A DNA stretch of 64,000 nt from Hysterangium stoloniferum (lineage: Eukaryota; Basidiomycota; Agaricomycetes; Hysterangiales; Hysterangiaceae): assembly GCA_015178975.1 (NCBI GenBank), contig WHVD01000017.1, positions 620,001 to 684,000 of the forward strand, given 5' to 3'. Every line of letters starts with the position of its first letter. Position 1 is the first letter of the stretch. The notes under the pieces were generated by a model, which saw nothing but the letters and a program-made list of their open reading frames with translations, was not told the DNA's origin and searched no databases. This document shows positions 34,311 through 45,300 of this stretch, in pieces. A program made the translations under genes and the position numbers.

Positions 34311-35119
34311 GGTTATACGAAGAGATTGGAGTCTGCGTTTAATAATACTACCACACGCCGAATTGCGACAGGAATCCAGACTCAAAACTGTTATTTTGGA
34401 AATATATGCTCAGTCAGCACTAGTTTACAAGGGACACCAAAGCACAAATGGGACGATAATCAAAATAACAAGGGAAGAAAAGACACGGATCATATATAGT
34501 CACAACAGACGGGATCTGCGTCCAAAAGATGTGAACCAACCGGAAACAATATCATATTTTTGGCTTACCGAAAGGCTCTACCAACGATTGAGCAGTGTAC
34601 CTTTACAGATATCACTGCATCCGCAAACAGCGACAGGCATGCAAAATAGCGTCCATGGATAACTCAGCTGGTACTCCCATGAGATTTCAAACAAGGAATT
34701 ATCCTTTTGTGGAAAATGAATCAAATACTGCCGACGATGCAATGCAACTAATCTAACCGTAACAAACACTAAGTGATCGGGTAGCGATATCCACAATATC
34801 GCTGCCGCATGCATTGATCCAACCGTATGAGGGATTGATAAGCTATTGAGAGACCGACTTTCAGTTTATAAACTGAAATATGTCGGTGAAAACTTACCAC
34901 AGAGCCAGACGGGCCGATCAAACATCATTTAGCGATGTAAATAGTTCGAGACCAGATCTGGAATCCGCAGACATAAAACGATCCAAGAAATAAGATCAGA
35001 AAACGAAATGAAGACAATAAAAGGGATGGCATAGTGGCGAGGATAAATAAGACGGTTCACATAAGCCATACCAAGAGAAGGCTGGAAACAGTGTGGGAGG
35101 AATCTAGTTTCCAATCCAC
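34311..35119. other. Unassigned
   Basis: ORFs of 60-99 codons occur on both strands without recognised motifs or duplicate copies. No gene can be supported. Confidence 0.4.
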
Positions 35120-35494
35120 ATGGCCTTCATCCTTCCAAGATGTGCAATCACCTGGCCCTCTGAAGATCGTGTCTGCTTCTACCACAGACCATCTCCCGCG
35201 CCGTTGGAAGCTCTCCGTCGGGAAACCTGGAAGGCCACGACAGAGGATGAATATGACGATGCTTCATATCCCAATATCAACTACCACCTCCGCCCCGCTG
35301 TATGGTCCCCTGAGGACTATTCATCGTCTGACACTAATTCAAGTTCCGGCGACTCCAACTCCCACTCGGACTCCTTACTGGGCAACGATGACCTGCGGAT
35401 GGATGACGATGGTATGAATCGGCAAGCACCGATGGGGGTTCCCATCATCTACAAAGGCAACTTTTACCCTGCTGCGTATGAGACGGATCCTTAG
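35120..35494 (+). CDS. TWPSED/EALRRETW family protein, 124 aa
   Basis: Open from the ATG at 35120 to a TAG at 35494. The N-terminal third carries ITWPSEDRVCFYHRPSPAP, LEALRRETWKATTEDEYDD and INYHLRP, shared with the inverted copy at 35902-36340. The rest is a Ser/Asp-rich acidic segment (YSSSDTNSSSGDSNSHSDS) and ends GVPIIYKGNFYPAAYETDP. No signal peptide or known domain. Retention of a protein motif across two diverged inverted copies supports coding. Family not recognised; it may derive from a transposable element. Confidence 0.5.
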   Translation: MAFILPRCAITWPSEDRVCFYHRPSPAPLEALRRETWKATTEDEYDDASYPNINYHLRPAVWSPEDYSSSDTNSSSGDSNSHSDSLLGNDDLRMDDDGMNRQAPMGVPIIYKGNFYPAAYETDP

Positions 35495-35521
35495 ACAGAT
35501 GATAAGCGAAGGAGGGACCCG

Positions 35522-35859
35522 TGTAATCCTGGCCGCCTTACCACACATACAGAGCCGCATCCTGACCCCTGATCACTGACCGCACTCCTATGGTTCCCCT
35601 GATCGAGCCCAACCCGAGATCAGACTCAATAAAGATTCGAACCCTTTTTCTTTTCTCTTTCCTTCTCCTTCCCTACCACGATCTAGACTCTCGGTCCTGC
35701 TTGTCCGGAATTTCCCTTGTCGCGAATACTTGATGGTTCTCTATTTTATATATATTAGTTAGACGTCACATCTGTTTTGGAGTAGGAAAAATCACTCACA
35801 ACACGATACTTTTGTCCTGTCCGTTACCGACCGAGTGAGGCTGATACCACAGCCTTACA
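35522..35859. mobile_element. Solo LTR, 338 bp, 5-bp target duplication ACCCG
   Basis: Runs from TGTAATCCTGG to CAGCCTTACA, flanked by ACCCG at 35517-35521 and 35860-35864. The empty site is preserved in the tandem copy near 36,341-36,355, where the same flanks are contiguous. It is the same family as 61505-61869. Confidence 0.9.
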
Positions 35860-35901
35860 ACCCGTTGCGCAATGGGGCTAATGATAATAATCAATAGACA
35901 G

Positions 35902-36340
35902 TCATATATTAGTCTTAATAAAACACACCACTTTATCACACGCTCTAGCACCGCTTCCCCACCTAGAATCGACCATCTTGTGACGGGCACAACGGGGTGG
36001 GCGAGACGATGAATTGTAGGTGGGGGTGGAAATGGATGGGTCCTCGGGAAGAGTAGCAGAGAGCGATTCAGAGCGAGAAGCTCGCTTTTGGTAAGGGGCG
36101 AACTTCTGACGGACTGGTGTGCTGTTTCGTCCAGCGCGCGATGGGATTTTCCTAGAGGATGCATCGTCCGTATCGGGGCGGAGGTGGGAGTTGATATCAG
36201 GATATGGTCCATGGTCATATTCACCCTCCATGGCGGCCCTCCAGGTTTCCCGACGGAGAGCTTCCAACGAGGCGGGAGATGGTCCGTGGTAGAAGCGGAT
36301 GAGATCTTCAGAGGGCCAGGTGATGGTATAAATATGATAA
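35902..36340 (-). pseudogene. Inverted copy of the TWPSED/EALRRETW family
   Basis: The minus-strand frame reads TWPSEDLIRFYHGPSPAS, LEALRRETWRAAMEGEYD and INSHLRPDT, then diverges into a basic Ser/Arg-rich tail (KFAPYQKRASRSESL). No ATG precedes the motif before the junction at about 36,340, so the 5' end is missing. Its 3' portion is duplicated in tandem at 36354-36690. Confidence 0.5.
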
Positions 36341-36353
36341 GCGAAGGAGGGCC

Positions 36354-36690
36354 CCGTTGCGCAAAAGGACTAATGATGATAATCAATAGACAGTCATAGA
36401 TTAGTCTTAATAAAACACTTTATCACACGCTTTGGCATCGTTTCCCCACCTAGAATCGACCATCTTGCGACGGGTACATTGGGCGTCCTTACCTCGACAG
36501 GGTGGGCGAGACGATGGATTGTAGGTGGGGGCGGAAGTGGATGGGTCCTCGGGAAGAGTAGCGGAGAGCGATTCAGAGCGAGAAGCTCGCTTTTGGTAAG
36601 GGGCGAACTTCTGACGGACTAGTGTGCTATTTCGTCCAGCGCGCGATGGAGTTTTCTTAGGGTGGGCATCGTCCGTGTCGGGGTCAGTAT
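36354..36690. repeat. Tandem duplication of the 35.86-36.18 kb segment
   Basis: 36354-36690 repeats 35865-36180 in the same orientation, including the tail frame of the inverted ORF ('cgctctccgctactcttccc' and neighbours on the minus strand). The second copy contains about 16 extra bases near 36,485. It dates the duplication to before insertion of the solo LTR at 35522. Confidence 0.8.
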
Positions 36691-37093
36691 TGCTATATTG
36701 CTAATCCTGGGATGGGCGCAGGATCGTTAGCATAGAAACGTGAACGGTGTTAAGAATGGGAAACAGACAGGTTGAGTTTTTTAAACTTAGTGGTGCACTG
36801 CGACAGAGAAAAAAAAGATGAGATAAATGTGTACTGCAATGCCGACCAGCACTTGCTGCATCGATGCAAGACCGAGAAGAAGCGGTTCTATATATATGGT
36901 TAAGGACTTGTGAACCTTACAAATCGATGTCCTCGAACTCGGTGACAAACTGAAGGAGAGCACGGAGAGGAGAGCATGAGGGAAAGTATATGAAATGAAA
37001 TTTGGACGACCTACACTCTCAATCAGAGCCTGATCGATGTTGGGGGTATTTGATAGTGATGTCCTTCACTGCACGCGTCCCTGCGGGACGGGC

Positions 37094-37318
37094 GTATAAA
37101 AGGCTGTTAGGCGTCTACGGAGCTGCGCTTTTTGTCTTTACCCTCGGGTGAAGAGGTAAGGTGCTGCGAAAGATGGTGAGCAAGAGACGACGAAAGTGAT
37201 CCTATATTAAGGGTAGAGTGTTTGGGTGTTGCTCACCATCTTTCGCAGCACCTTACCTCTTCACCCGAGGGTAAAGACAAAAAGCGCAGCTCCGTAGACG
37301 CCTAACAGCCTTTTATAC
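37094..37318. repeat. Perfect 89-bp inverted repeat with 47-bp loop
   Basis: 37094-37182 and 37230-37318 are exact reverse complements. Each arm begins at its outer end with GTATAAAAGG, a TATA-box-like sequence, and contains 'gaagaggtaaggtg', which resembles a splice donor. Transcription from either arm would enter the palindrome. Confidence 0.95.
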
Positions 37319-39982
37319 TCCCTAAGGGTCGGAGCCGCCACAATTCCTATTGATGACTATCATTGGCAGCTGATAAGGCAAAAAAAAGCTTCGGCAAAGG
37401 CACCGAAAACTCAGGAGAATAATCATCATATTTGATATTTTTGGAAATTGTTAGGAAATACAAAACAAAACAAAACAAAGGCTGAAAGACTGCTTTCCAA
37501 CTTCATGTAACGTCCATCAACCAGTCCTAGTGTCACAATATCACCCAGTAAAAATAAAATGGCAGGTAGAGCATCAGCGCAATATGCAGAGACGATCCTA
37601 GTGTGACACAGCGGCGGTCGGTCGGAACATAGTCCGCCAAAATGAGAAATCATGCGTAAGAGCTGCATAGGTATTGAGTATGACACCCGAACATAACAAG
37701 GAAGTTCCAAAAGTTATAAATAAAGTTGGATGTGCCTTGAAAAGAAAAGTATGGCAGTTAGACGTCACGGGATGATTCCCCAGAGGGAGGTATCGAAATG
37801 GAAGGAGGAACAAAAAACATTTTGAGGAGACGAGAGAATAATTGATTGTGCACGGGTTGTCAATCGCCAGTGGTCACGGCGACACATCGCTGTTGCATTG
37901 ATTTCAAAGTGCACTGCCAACTTGGACTTGCTACCTATCGAATGAGAAATTGCCTCTGTAGTATATGGCTAGTGGGTTCTATTTAATAGGTCAGTACTCA
38001 TGGGGATTGCCGTCTCATTACTGTGTTGTATGCGACACTAGGATGACGTGCATTGTGGGCGGAACCTTGATGTCACAGTCAAGGCTAAGAATTGTATAAA
38101 CAGTGCAATTCCTGGTATACACCTAGATTTTGATCTCAGTTTCCTCAACCGGGATAAGAGCTGTTGGATTTCGAGCATCATACAAGCTCATATTCTTTTG
38201 TTCCTTTTCCCCATTGTCCTCTTGTCTCACATCCTTGTTGTTTTCCTCATTAGGATTCCATTGTTCCTATTGTATATATGTGTAGCTATGTGTGAATAGA
38301 TCTCCCCGCGGTTTGCGAGGGTCCCTGCTATACTCGGGTGAGGTCGAAGTCCATCTCATCTCAACAAGAGCAGCGGCGTAATTCATTGTTCAGAGGAAGT
38401 CAAATGGAATGCTGTGACTCCCACGCTGACTAAGCCCCACCACATTCGGAAGGCGACGTTTCTCGCAAGGTTTGATTTCCCTCATGTATCTGCTCTTCCC
38501 CTATATATACATACACACACTGGGGAATTGCTCATTAATTGACATAACTATGCTTTTATTTGAGGTGAACCGGAAATCGTTCGCCACTGTAGTTTCATTT
38601 GCACTTTGACATCAACTTTTGCAGCAAAAGTTTTGCTTCATTTGTTATTTCTGGTGGAAAGGTATTTCTCTGTCAACAGGAATTTGTCCAGCTGTAGAAG
38701 GTATATCATGTTCTTCACATACATATACTTATTCCGGGAAGCAAGAAAACTTCTCTTTCATCTGTACCTTATCATTTTAATGTCACGGAAAACTTTAGAC
38801 AGCAGCCGAAAGTGGGCCGTTCCTTTTGCATGTGGAATGTTGTTGAATTTTAGGCTCTTGCACTCTGACTTACCAGCATTGAACAAATGGCTACCTCACA
38901 CTGTATCTGGATATACCACACCATACACGGTTATACCAAGCCACATTATCCCCTGTCAAATATACCACAACTTACTACCATCATCTCTACATAATTTACA
39001 CATTTTACTATTTAGTCTCAGATGTTTCAATACCTATACCTAAGTTGAGTCACTATTTTGTCAACTGAGGTATGTTACCACAGCTATATTTTGCCTTCAC
39101 ACTCTTACCTTGATGTAACATAGTGTATTTCTTACAGGTAGTAAATATTAATTGAGTCACTATTTGTGTTGACTGAACATATTTCTTACAAATGTCAATA
39201 TTGCTACAGGCCTTGCCAACATGCCTTCATGATGTATTGATGTATGAGGTTTAAGGTGCCCCCCACACCACAAGACAGTTCCATGGTCATCTGGGACTTT
39301 TATGACACATCAGAAAAGTGGAAGAGCTAGTATGTACCCTCTAGGAGGCTCTATACTACTCAGACATCACAAATATTAGGTGAGAGTGCATCACGAACAG
39401 ATGACACATCAATCCCATGGTTTGACATTATGTGAGGGTACACCCGATATGTATATCATGACCAGTTGGTTCAGGTCCGAGTTGTCTGTGCGGCAAAGTT
39501 CTGAGCAACATTCAATTTTATTCCTTTTAAATTTAAATTCATCTTTAAATATTTATTAATGCTAAAACAAATGTATTTCATAGCCTTGGATGGATGTCGA
39601 ATGAGGCATGTAAGGATAAGATAATACATAGAGCAAGTGATTACATCATGGACTTGTGGTTCATCTTCGGAGCGAGTCTCAGCACAAGATGTCTGTCTAT
39701 CTAAGTGTTGGGAAAATCTGGCATACACAATGCTGAACTAACGTGAGTATGTTGGGTGACATGGTTTCAAATGAATGAGCATCGTCCCCTTGTTCCCCAC
39801 CACACTGCCCTCCATCTCTCTCTCTCTCTCTAGGTCAGCCTGTTCACCACACCCTCATGCTGATTACTGATCTCTCTCCCTTTTTCCTCCTGCTGGCATT
39901 TGTGTTTCCACTTTCACTCCCCTCCACTGGCTCCCCTCACTAATGATATTTTCCTCACTGCTCTGCACCCTCCTCTCCAATC
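37319..39982. other. No supported gene
   Basis: AT-rich, with several ORFs of 60-145 codons, for example at 38606-39043, that lack motifs, duplicates or credible splice partners. A CT microsatellite sits at 39815-39831. It becomes CpG-poor towards the right, where transposon sequence starts. Confidence 0.4.
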
Positions 39983-41249
39983 TGTTAGGACTGGACTACC
40001 TGCTGGGACCCAGAACCTCCATTACTCCCTTTTCATTCAAATTGGCAACCTGAACCAACCTGGAGATTCTGGCTCTCATGATATATGAAATATCTATCCC
40101 AATCAGTTGTGGTATCTGGTTGTCAGTTAAACCAGTACATTCCATATGTATATTCCTGGATTCATCTCAGACTTTCCCCAGACTTTCACCTTCCCTGCCC
40201 ATTCCTCATCTTCTGCCTGCCTGTTTGTTTATCCATTCCACCAGGTTTGTAGTATGACTCATTTATAAAAACTAGACAAAATCATATTTACAACCCAATC
40301 AGAAAATCAACTAAGTTACTAAGTTACCCCCATACCTTGCATTAGTTAAATCTCTATTTGTCAGGGGACCTCTGTCACAGACCCTAGGGAGCACCATTTT
40401 CTCATCTTATTGAAGTCCTAAGTTCACAGTCCAATTCCATGCCTTTCATCACTTTCCCTCTCCTTGTGGATATCAACTACTCTGGCTAATACATGCCTCT
40501 GAGAACTAGGTGATTAACTTAGAAGCTCACCGCATTAGTGTTCCATTGTGGGAAAGGCCCCTGTTCTGTATTAGGTAGAGTTATTTTTAGACTACTGGAT
40601 GCCTATGGGTCACACCTTGCAGGAGGAATTCCTTAGACTGTTTCTCTTCAGATTCCCTCCTGCTAGGTGAGTTAGGTAGTTATTTGTATATACATATATT
40701 AGTTCTAATATATCTTCAGATTCCCTCCTACTAGCCTAGTGTGAATATTAGGTAGTAGGGGTTGCCCTTACACTATTGGTACCCTCAGAATCTGTGGGCC
40801 CTCTGCCTGAGAGTCTTCAGATTTCCTGTCACTATTCCAGCATCTTTTTGGACTTCCTGGACTTTCCTTTTTGAAATTGGACTTAATAGTCTTGTGAGGG
40901 CACAGTATATAAGCATCCACAGGTTTCCCACTGAACCTACCCATAAGCACAGAGCTTAATAGTATTTTCTGATTGCAGCTCACAGATTGTTTTGGTCATG
41001 CCACCAAGAAGCAAGGCACCTGAACAACTGGACCAATCCAGACCATCTACTCTCCAATCCCCACTTGTTCTGTACACCAGTCAGTCACCCAGAATCCAGT
41101 CTACCGCCATGGATGAATCTTGTATTGAGCAAATACTGGAGAATCTGGATGTTTCCAAAAACAATGATGAGTACATGGCCCCTGACAAGGGCAAGACTGT
41201 CCCCAACCCCAACCATCCAATGACTGCATGTCAAGGATCCCACTGTTAG
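39983..41249 (+). mobile_element. Gypsy element fragment: 5' LTR region and gag start
   Basis: Starts TGTTAGGACTGG, like the LTR at 24234. At about 40,894 it carries 'gtgagggcacagtatataagc', the complement of the conserved LTR box. A gag-like ATG at 40999 follows (MPPRSKAPEQLDQSRPSTLQ, SPLVLYTSQSP), similar in position and composition to the chromovirus gag start, with an early stop at about 41,247. Direction is plus. Remaining gag and pol are missing or unrecognisable. Confidence 0.6.
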
Positions 41250-42339
41250 AAGCCCATCATTCATGGACCCCCATGACTTGTTCCTTACAAGAAAACCCTT
41301 GTTGTCTCATTATCAGAACCCCCACTCATGTCATTACCTCTTGTGGCACCCCCAATACTCATTTTTAGTATACTCCTGTCCTGTTCCATCTCCACTCCAA
41401 CCATTCCTCCATTTCCATCTCCATGTATGTTTTATTTGCCATTTGGTATTGTTTCCTTAGTATTATACATTAGTTTCTATCTCTCTCCACCTTATCATCA
41501 CCTCCCTGTGATCTGTCCCACACCTTGTTTCTTTGATTGGCCTTCCAATTACCCATCTCAATGTAGTATAAAGCTCCTCCCATGTATACTACAATTCTTC
41601 AGTTCGAATATCAACTTATATTAGTCTTTCTTAGTCTTTTACTTTTCTTCTCCCTGATATACCCTTAATGAGTGGTCTTTGGCAAGCTGTGACCCTCTAC
41701 CCTTTGACTCTTAGTGATTCAGCCCTCCAGTCAACTAAGCTAAGTGTTGATTCTCATTCATATTGTACTATCTGCTCTGTTTGAAATACCAGAACAACCT
41801 GACAGTTCATGTGAGGGTGTAACACATAAGTTGAAGCCAAGCTCCACTATGTTTATAGAGTCAGACCCCCCAACTGGTACAATCTCTATTGTCAGTCCCC
41901 CAATTAGCTCATTTCCTATCATTGGCCCCCCAACTAGAGCATTCCCCCCCTTCACAGCTTAGTTCTTAACACCCCACTTCTAATGTCCTAGCAGATCCTG
42001 TAGACAAATTTATGACCTACTTGCTCAAAGAAAGAAAGAAAAAAGATCAAGAACCCCCACAATCCAAAGTCAATGCTTCAGAAGCTTTTACTGGCTCCAA
42101 CATAAGCTCTCCACTGACTATGTGATGTCTGTCAAATAAGTCATCCTTGGTTTCCCATTATCACCACCCCCAATCATCCCTTTCCTGTCTCTTACCCATC
42201 TGCATCATTATCTTACTTTCCCAACCAGTTCCCCTGCTAATCCTTCATTTTGCCATTTCATATTGATTCTGTTTGATCTTCACTGTTAGCAAGATTGCAC
42301 AGTACTTCAGAATCATAAATCTCATGACAGGTTTGAAAT
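41250..42339. other. Degraded retroelement sequence
   Basis: CpG-poor, with broken gag-like text (around 42,000-42,130 a lysine-rich stretch, then one resembling EAFTGSNIS). No open gene. It ends where repeat unit A begins. Confidence 0.4.
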
Positions 42340-45300
42340 GTAATGACTTATTAATTAAAACAACTCTGAAATAAAAATACACCGTACAGTTATATGGCAT
42401 TTGGTTTAGTACACTCTGTAGCTGGTTGTGGTTGACGATGTTGAGACATGCGTCGCTCTGAGGTCACATTACAATTTGGGTGCCCACGGCGCCTGTGAAA
42501 GTGACATGTGTTGGTTGTGACGATCTGGTTCGCTGCTGGGAAGCGCAGAACCATCCAGCAGGCTGCGGCAAAATAGCTAGCTTATGCATTCTAATTAGGT
42601 CGGAACTCAGGGGGCTCTGCGGCAAGCTAATTAGGTTATAAATAGAAGATACACAGGTGAATTGCCGAGCCTTTGCTGAAACGAAGAATGGCTGAAATTA
42701 GAATATGAATAATCAGAAAAAGTACAAAGACATTGACAGGTGTGGGAATATCGCTTCGGGGAAGGTTCAAAGCCACGTATCTTTTACAACCACTGACCCA
42801 CATTCGTCTCATGGACCTCTGGAGAATATTGGACCATCAGACCCACTTTGGAAATGATGCGCAGTGTGTATTATCCATTTGACCTCCACTTTATTCAAGA
42901 TGGGATCACTGACGGCACGGTTGATTGTGGCGCCAGGTCTTCAAACGCTCGAAGTCCAAGGGACCCGGATGGAGTGGGGGATGCAAGCAGTCAGACGTAC
43001 GAGGTTTCATTCATATCACATATTGTGCAGCATTTTTAGCGTGCTCAATCATTGTTTATTCGCAGATTGGAGGAGCGACGTGCGGCTTTTGGGGAGGCAT
43101 CCAGGAACGAATTTCCGCATACTGCGATGATGCAATCAAGAGATCGACGACTTGCCGTCGTCTCAGGGAGCGTGGGGACGTCCATCTTAAACGACTCGTC
43201 CTTACCCGCTTCGTTCACACGCGATCTCAGCCGGCCATTCCCGCCGCCACACTTGAATCAGTTTGAGTACAGAAATAGGTGACATTGCAATCCATCTTAA
43301 CTTAAAATATTTCTTCCCGACATCCTTTTAGTTCTCGTTCACAACGATCTGACAGGCATTATTCCACGGCGATGCCTGTGTACGCATACCCGCGGGCACC
43401 ATCAGGTTTGTTCCGTGCTCATTACACTCAATTTCTGTTAAAAATTTGCAAAACGAAATATATTAAAATTTGTAGATTACGGACATTTCGACCGTCAGCG
43501 CAGGTCCGCGAACTTCGAAACGAAGTCAGTTCTTTTCCTACAATTAACTGAGTTTATTGACGAGAATACAGCATGCCCCATGACTATCCTACGGACGATT
43601 CCCACACCGGTAGGCCAGAGGTTGTGCCCCGAAGTACACAATGTAGGGACCGTCTTAAAGAGCCCTCAGAAGGAAATGTTTTCGCACACGAGGGGAGTTT
43701 AACACGGTAAGCATTGTCATGTTTGCATAAATAAAGGTATACTGGGCTAACAAGTTTATTATCAAACTCATGTCTCTACCCCAGCTCCCCTCGACAAAAA
43801 AAAAAAGAACACGCCAGATCCATGGCGTCGAAGTCCGGCACCATGGAACGTAGTCCATGTAGGAAGATGACGCGGGAGCCGGAGGAGGTATACTCGAATA
43901 TGACCACGCTTACACGGCGCTCCTCTATCCCACCTACCCACTTAACCGAGCCTAAAAGTAGCAAGCATACTACCCCGAGATGCCTTGCTTTCAGGGTGAG
44001 CGCATCCCTCAAGGCCGCCGCAGCGAGCACGGTATTTCCTACGCCCTGCGGGAAAAGAATCAACATCGCCGACTTTGTGACGTTCATTACGGCCGCTGAT
44101 CCAAAGAAGGTCACAAGGAAATGCAAGCTGTGTGAGGAGCATATAGCCAAGAAAGACTCGCCCGTGAAGCATTGGATCAAGGCGCATGCCTTTACAGACT
44201 TGCAAGTCGCGCTCATGCACCCACATGAAGACCACAGCGACTTGGTTATAAATACAACGCAGAGGCGAGATATCCTGCTGGCCGCCTTGTATACTTGTCC
44301 CTTGAAGGGCTGTCGGGGTTTATCACAGGTTGGTGTGTTTGTAACGAAGGGTGATCTACAGAGGCACGTACACCGCCACTATAGACTTCTCACCGAAGCT
44401 TCCGGGGAGGAAAAGGCATGGGATACTGAGGTAGAATTAGACCAAATGCGGCAGCAGGTTGACACATATCTCAATAACCATGCCTTCTGGCAGAAGGTGG
44501 ACCATAACCATTTCACCTCCCGCGACTACAAGCTGGTCTGGCTGCTTAATCAGTAGGACCATGTAATAGTGGTGGGTGAGATTAGTTGCATTGTATATGA
44601 CTTGTTATAGGAGCTGTTACCATGGCTGCTAATCCGAGCCAAGTGATAGATCTACAATAAGCTGCGCCTCTTCAGGTACTGTGACACTTGACTTGATATG
44701 GCTCTAAGGTAGTTATTTTTTGAGTGTCACTTTAATTAAAGCTTTGGCATGTCATAACATGTATAGAATGTAACAGAAACTCTGGCACGATAATTAGCAC
44801 AGCCAGTCACAGGCCCTTCGGAGGATATAGACGTGATAAAATATAATCCAAGGGTTAGGGAGAAGTATTAAACAATGAGAGAGTGAATTAAGAGTGGGAA
44901 ACTGGCATTGGGTGTAAGGTTGACGTGTAGTATCAAATAGGCCAACCATCCGTCCAGACGTCAAGTAAATTACCGCCCCCGTCATTAGACTGACCCTTTT
45001 CCTTCAGCGAAGGATCGGGAACGTGCAAAAATATTTGGGACTTACAAACAAAGAATTGCTCCTCCGAACGTGGGTCTTGCATTACTTATAAGTTTCAATT
45101 GTCCCTCCCCCCTACAAGCTCCTTTTTTTTACGATTTTTACATCTACGATAAATCATAACCACCACATTGTTATCAATGAAGTTTGCTATCATATCACAC
45201 TGCTGCGTGGAATATCTGGGATTGGGGTATAACACTGCGTTTCCCCGCAATGAAACCATTGAGTGCAAAGATACACCCTTTTAAATAGATTTTTATTTGA

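Noticed and set aside
36900-37090. Possible last exon on the minus strand reading FVTEFEDIDL before a stop
   Set aside because: An acceptor-like site exists, but no upstream exon could be joined across the palindrome at 37,094, so there is too little evidence.
38606-39043. 145-codon ORF as a membrane protein
   Set aside because: AT-rich, hydrophobic only because of base composition; no splice sites, duplicate or motif support it.
43822-44556. Single-exon 244-codon gene
   Set aside because: The frame is open upstream through an acceptor at 43784 and five further exons, so the ATG is internal.
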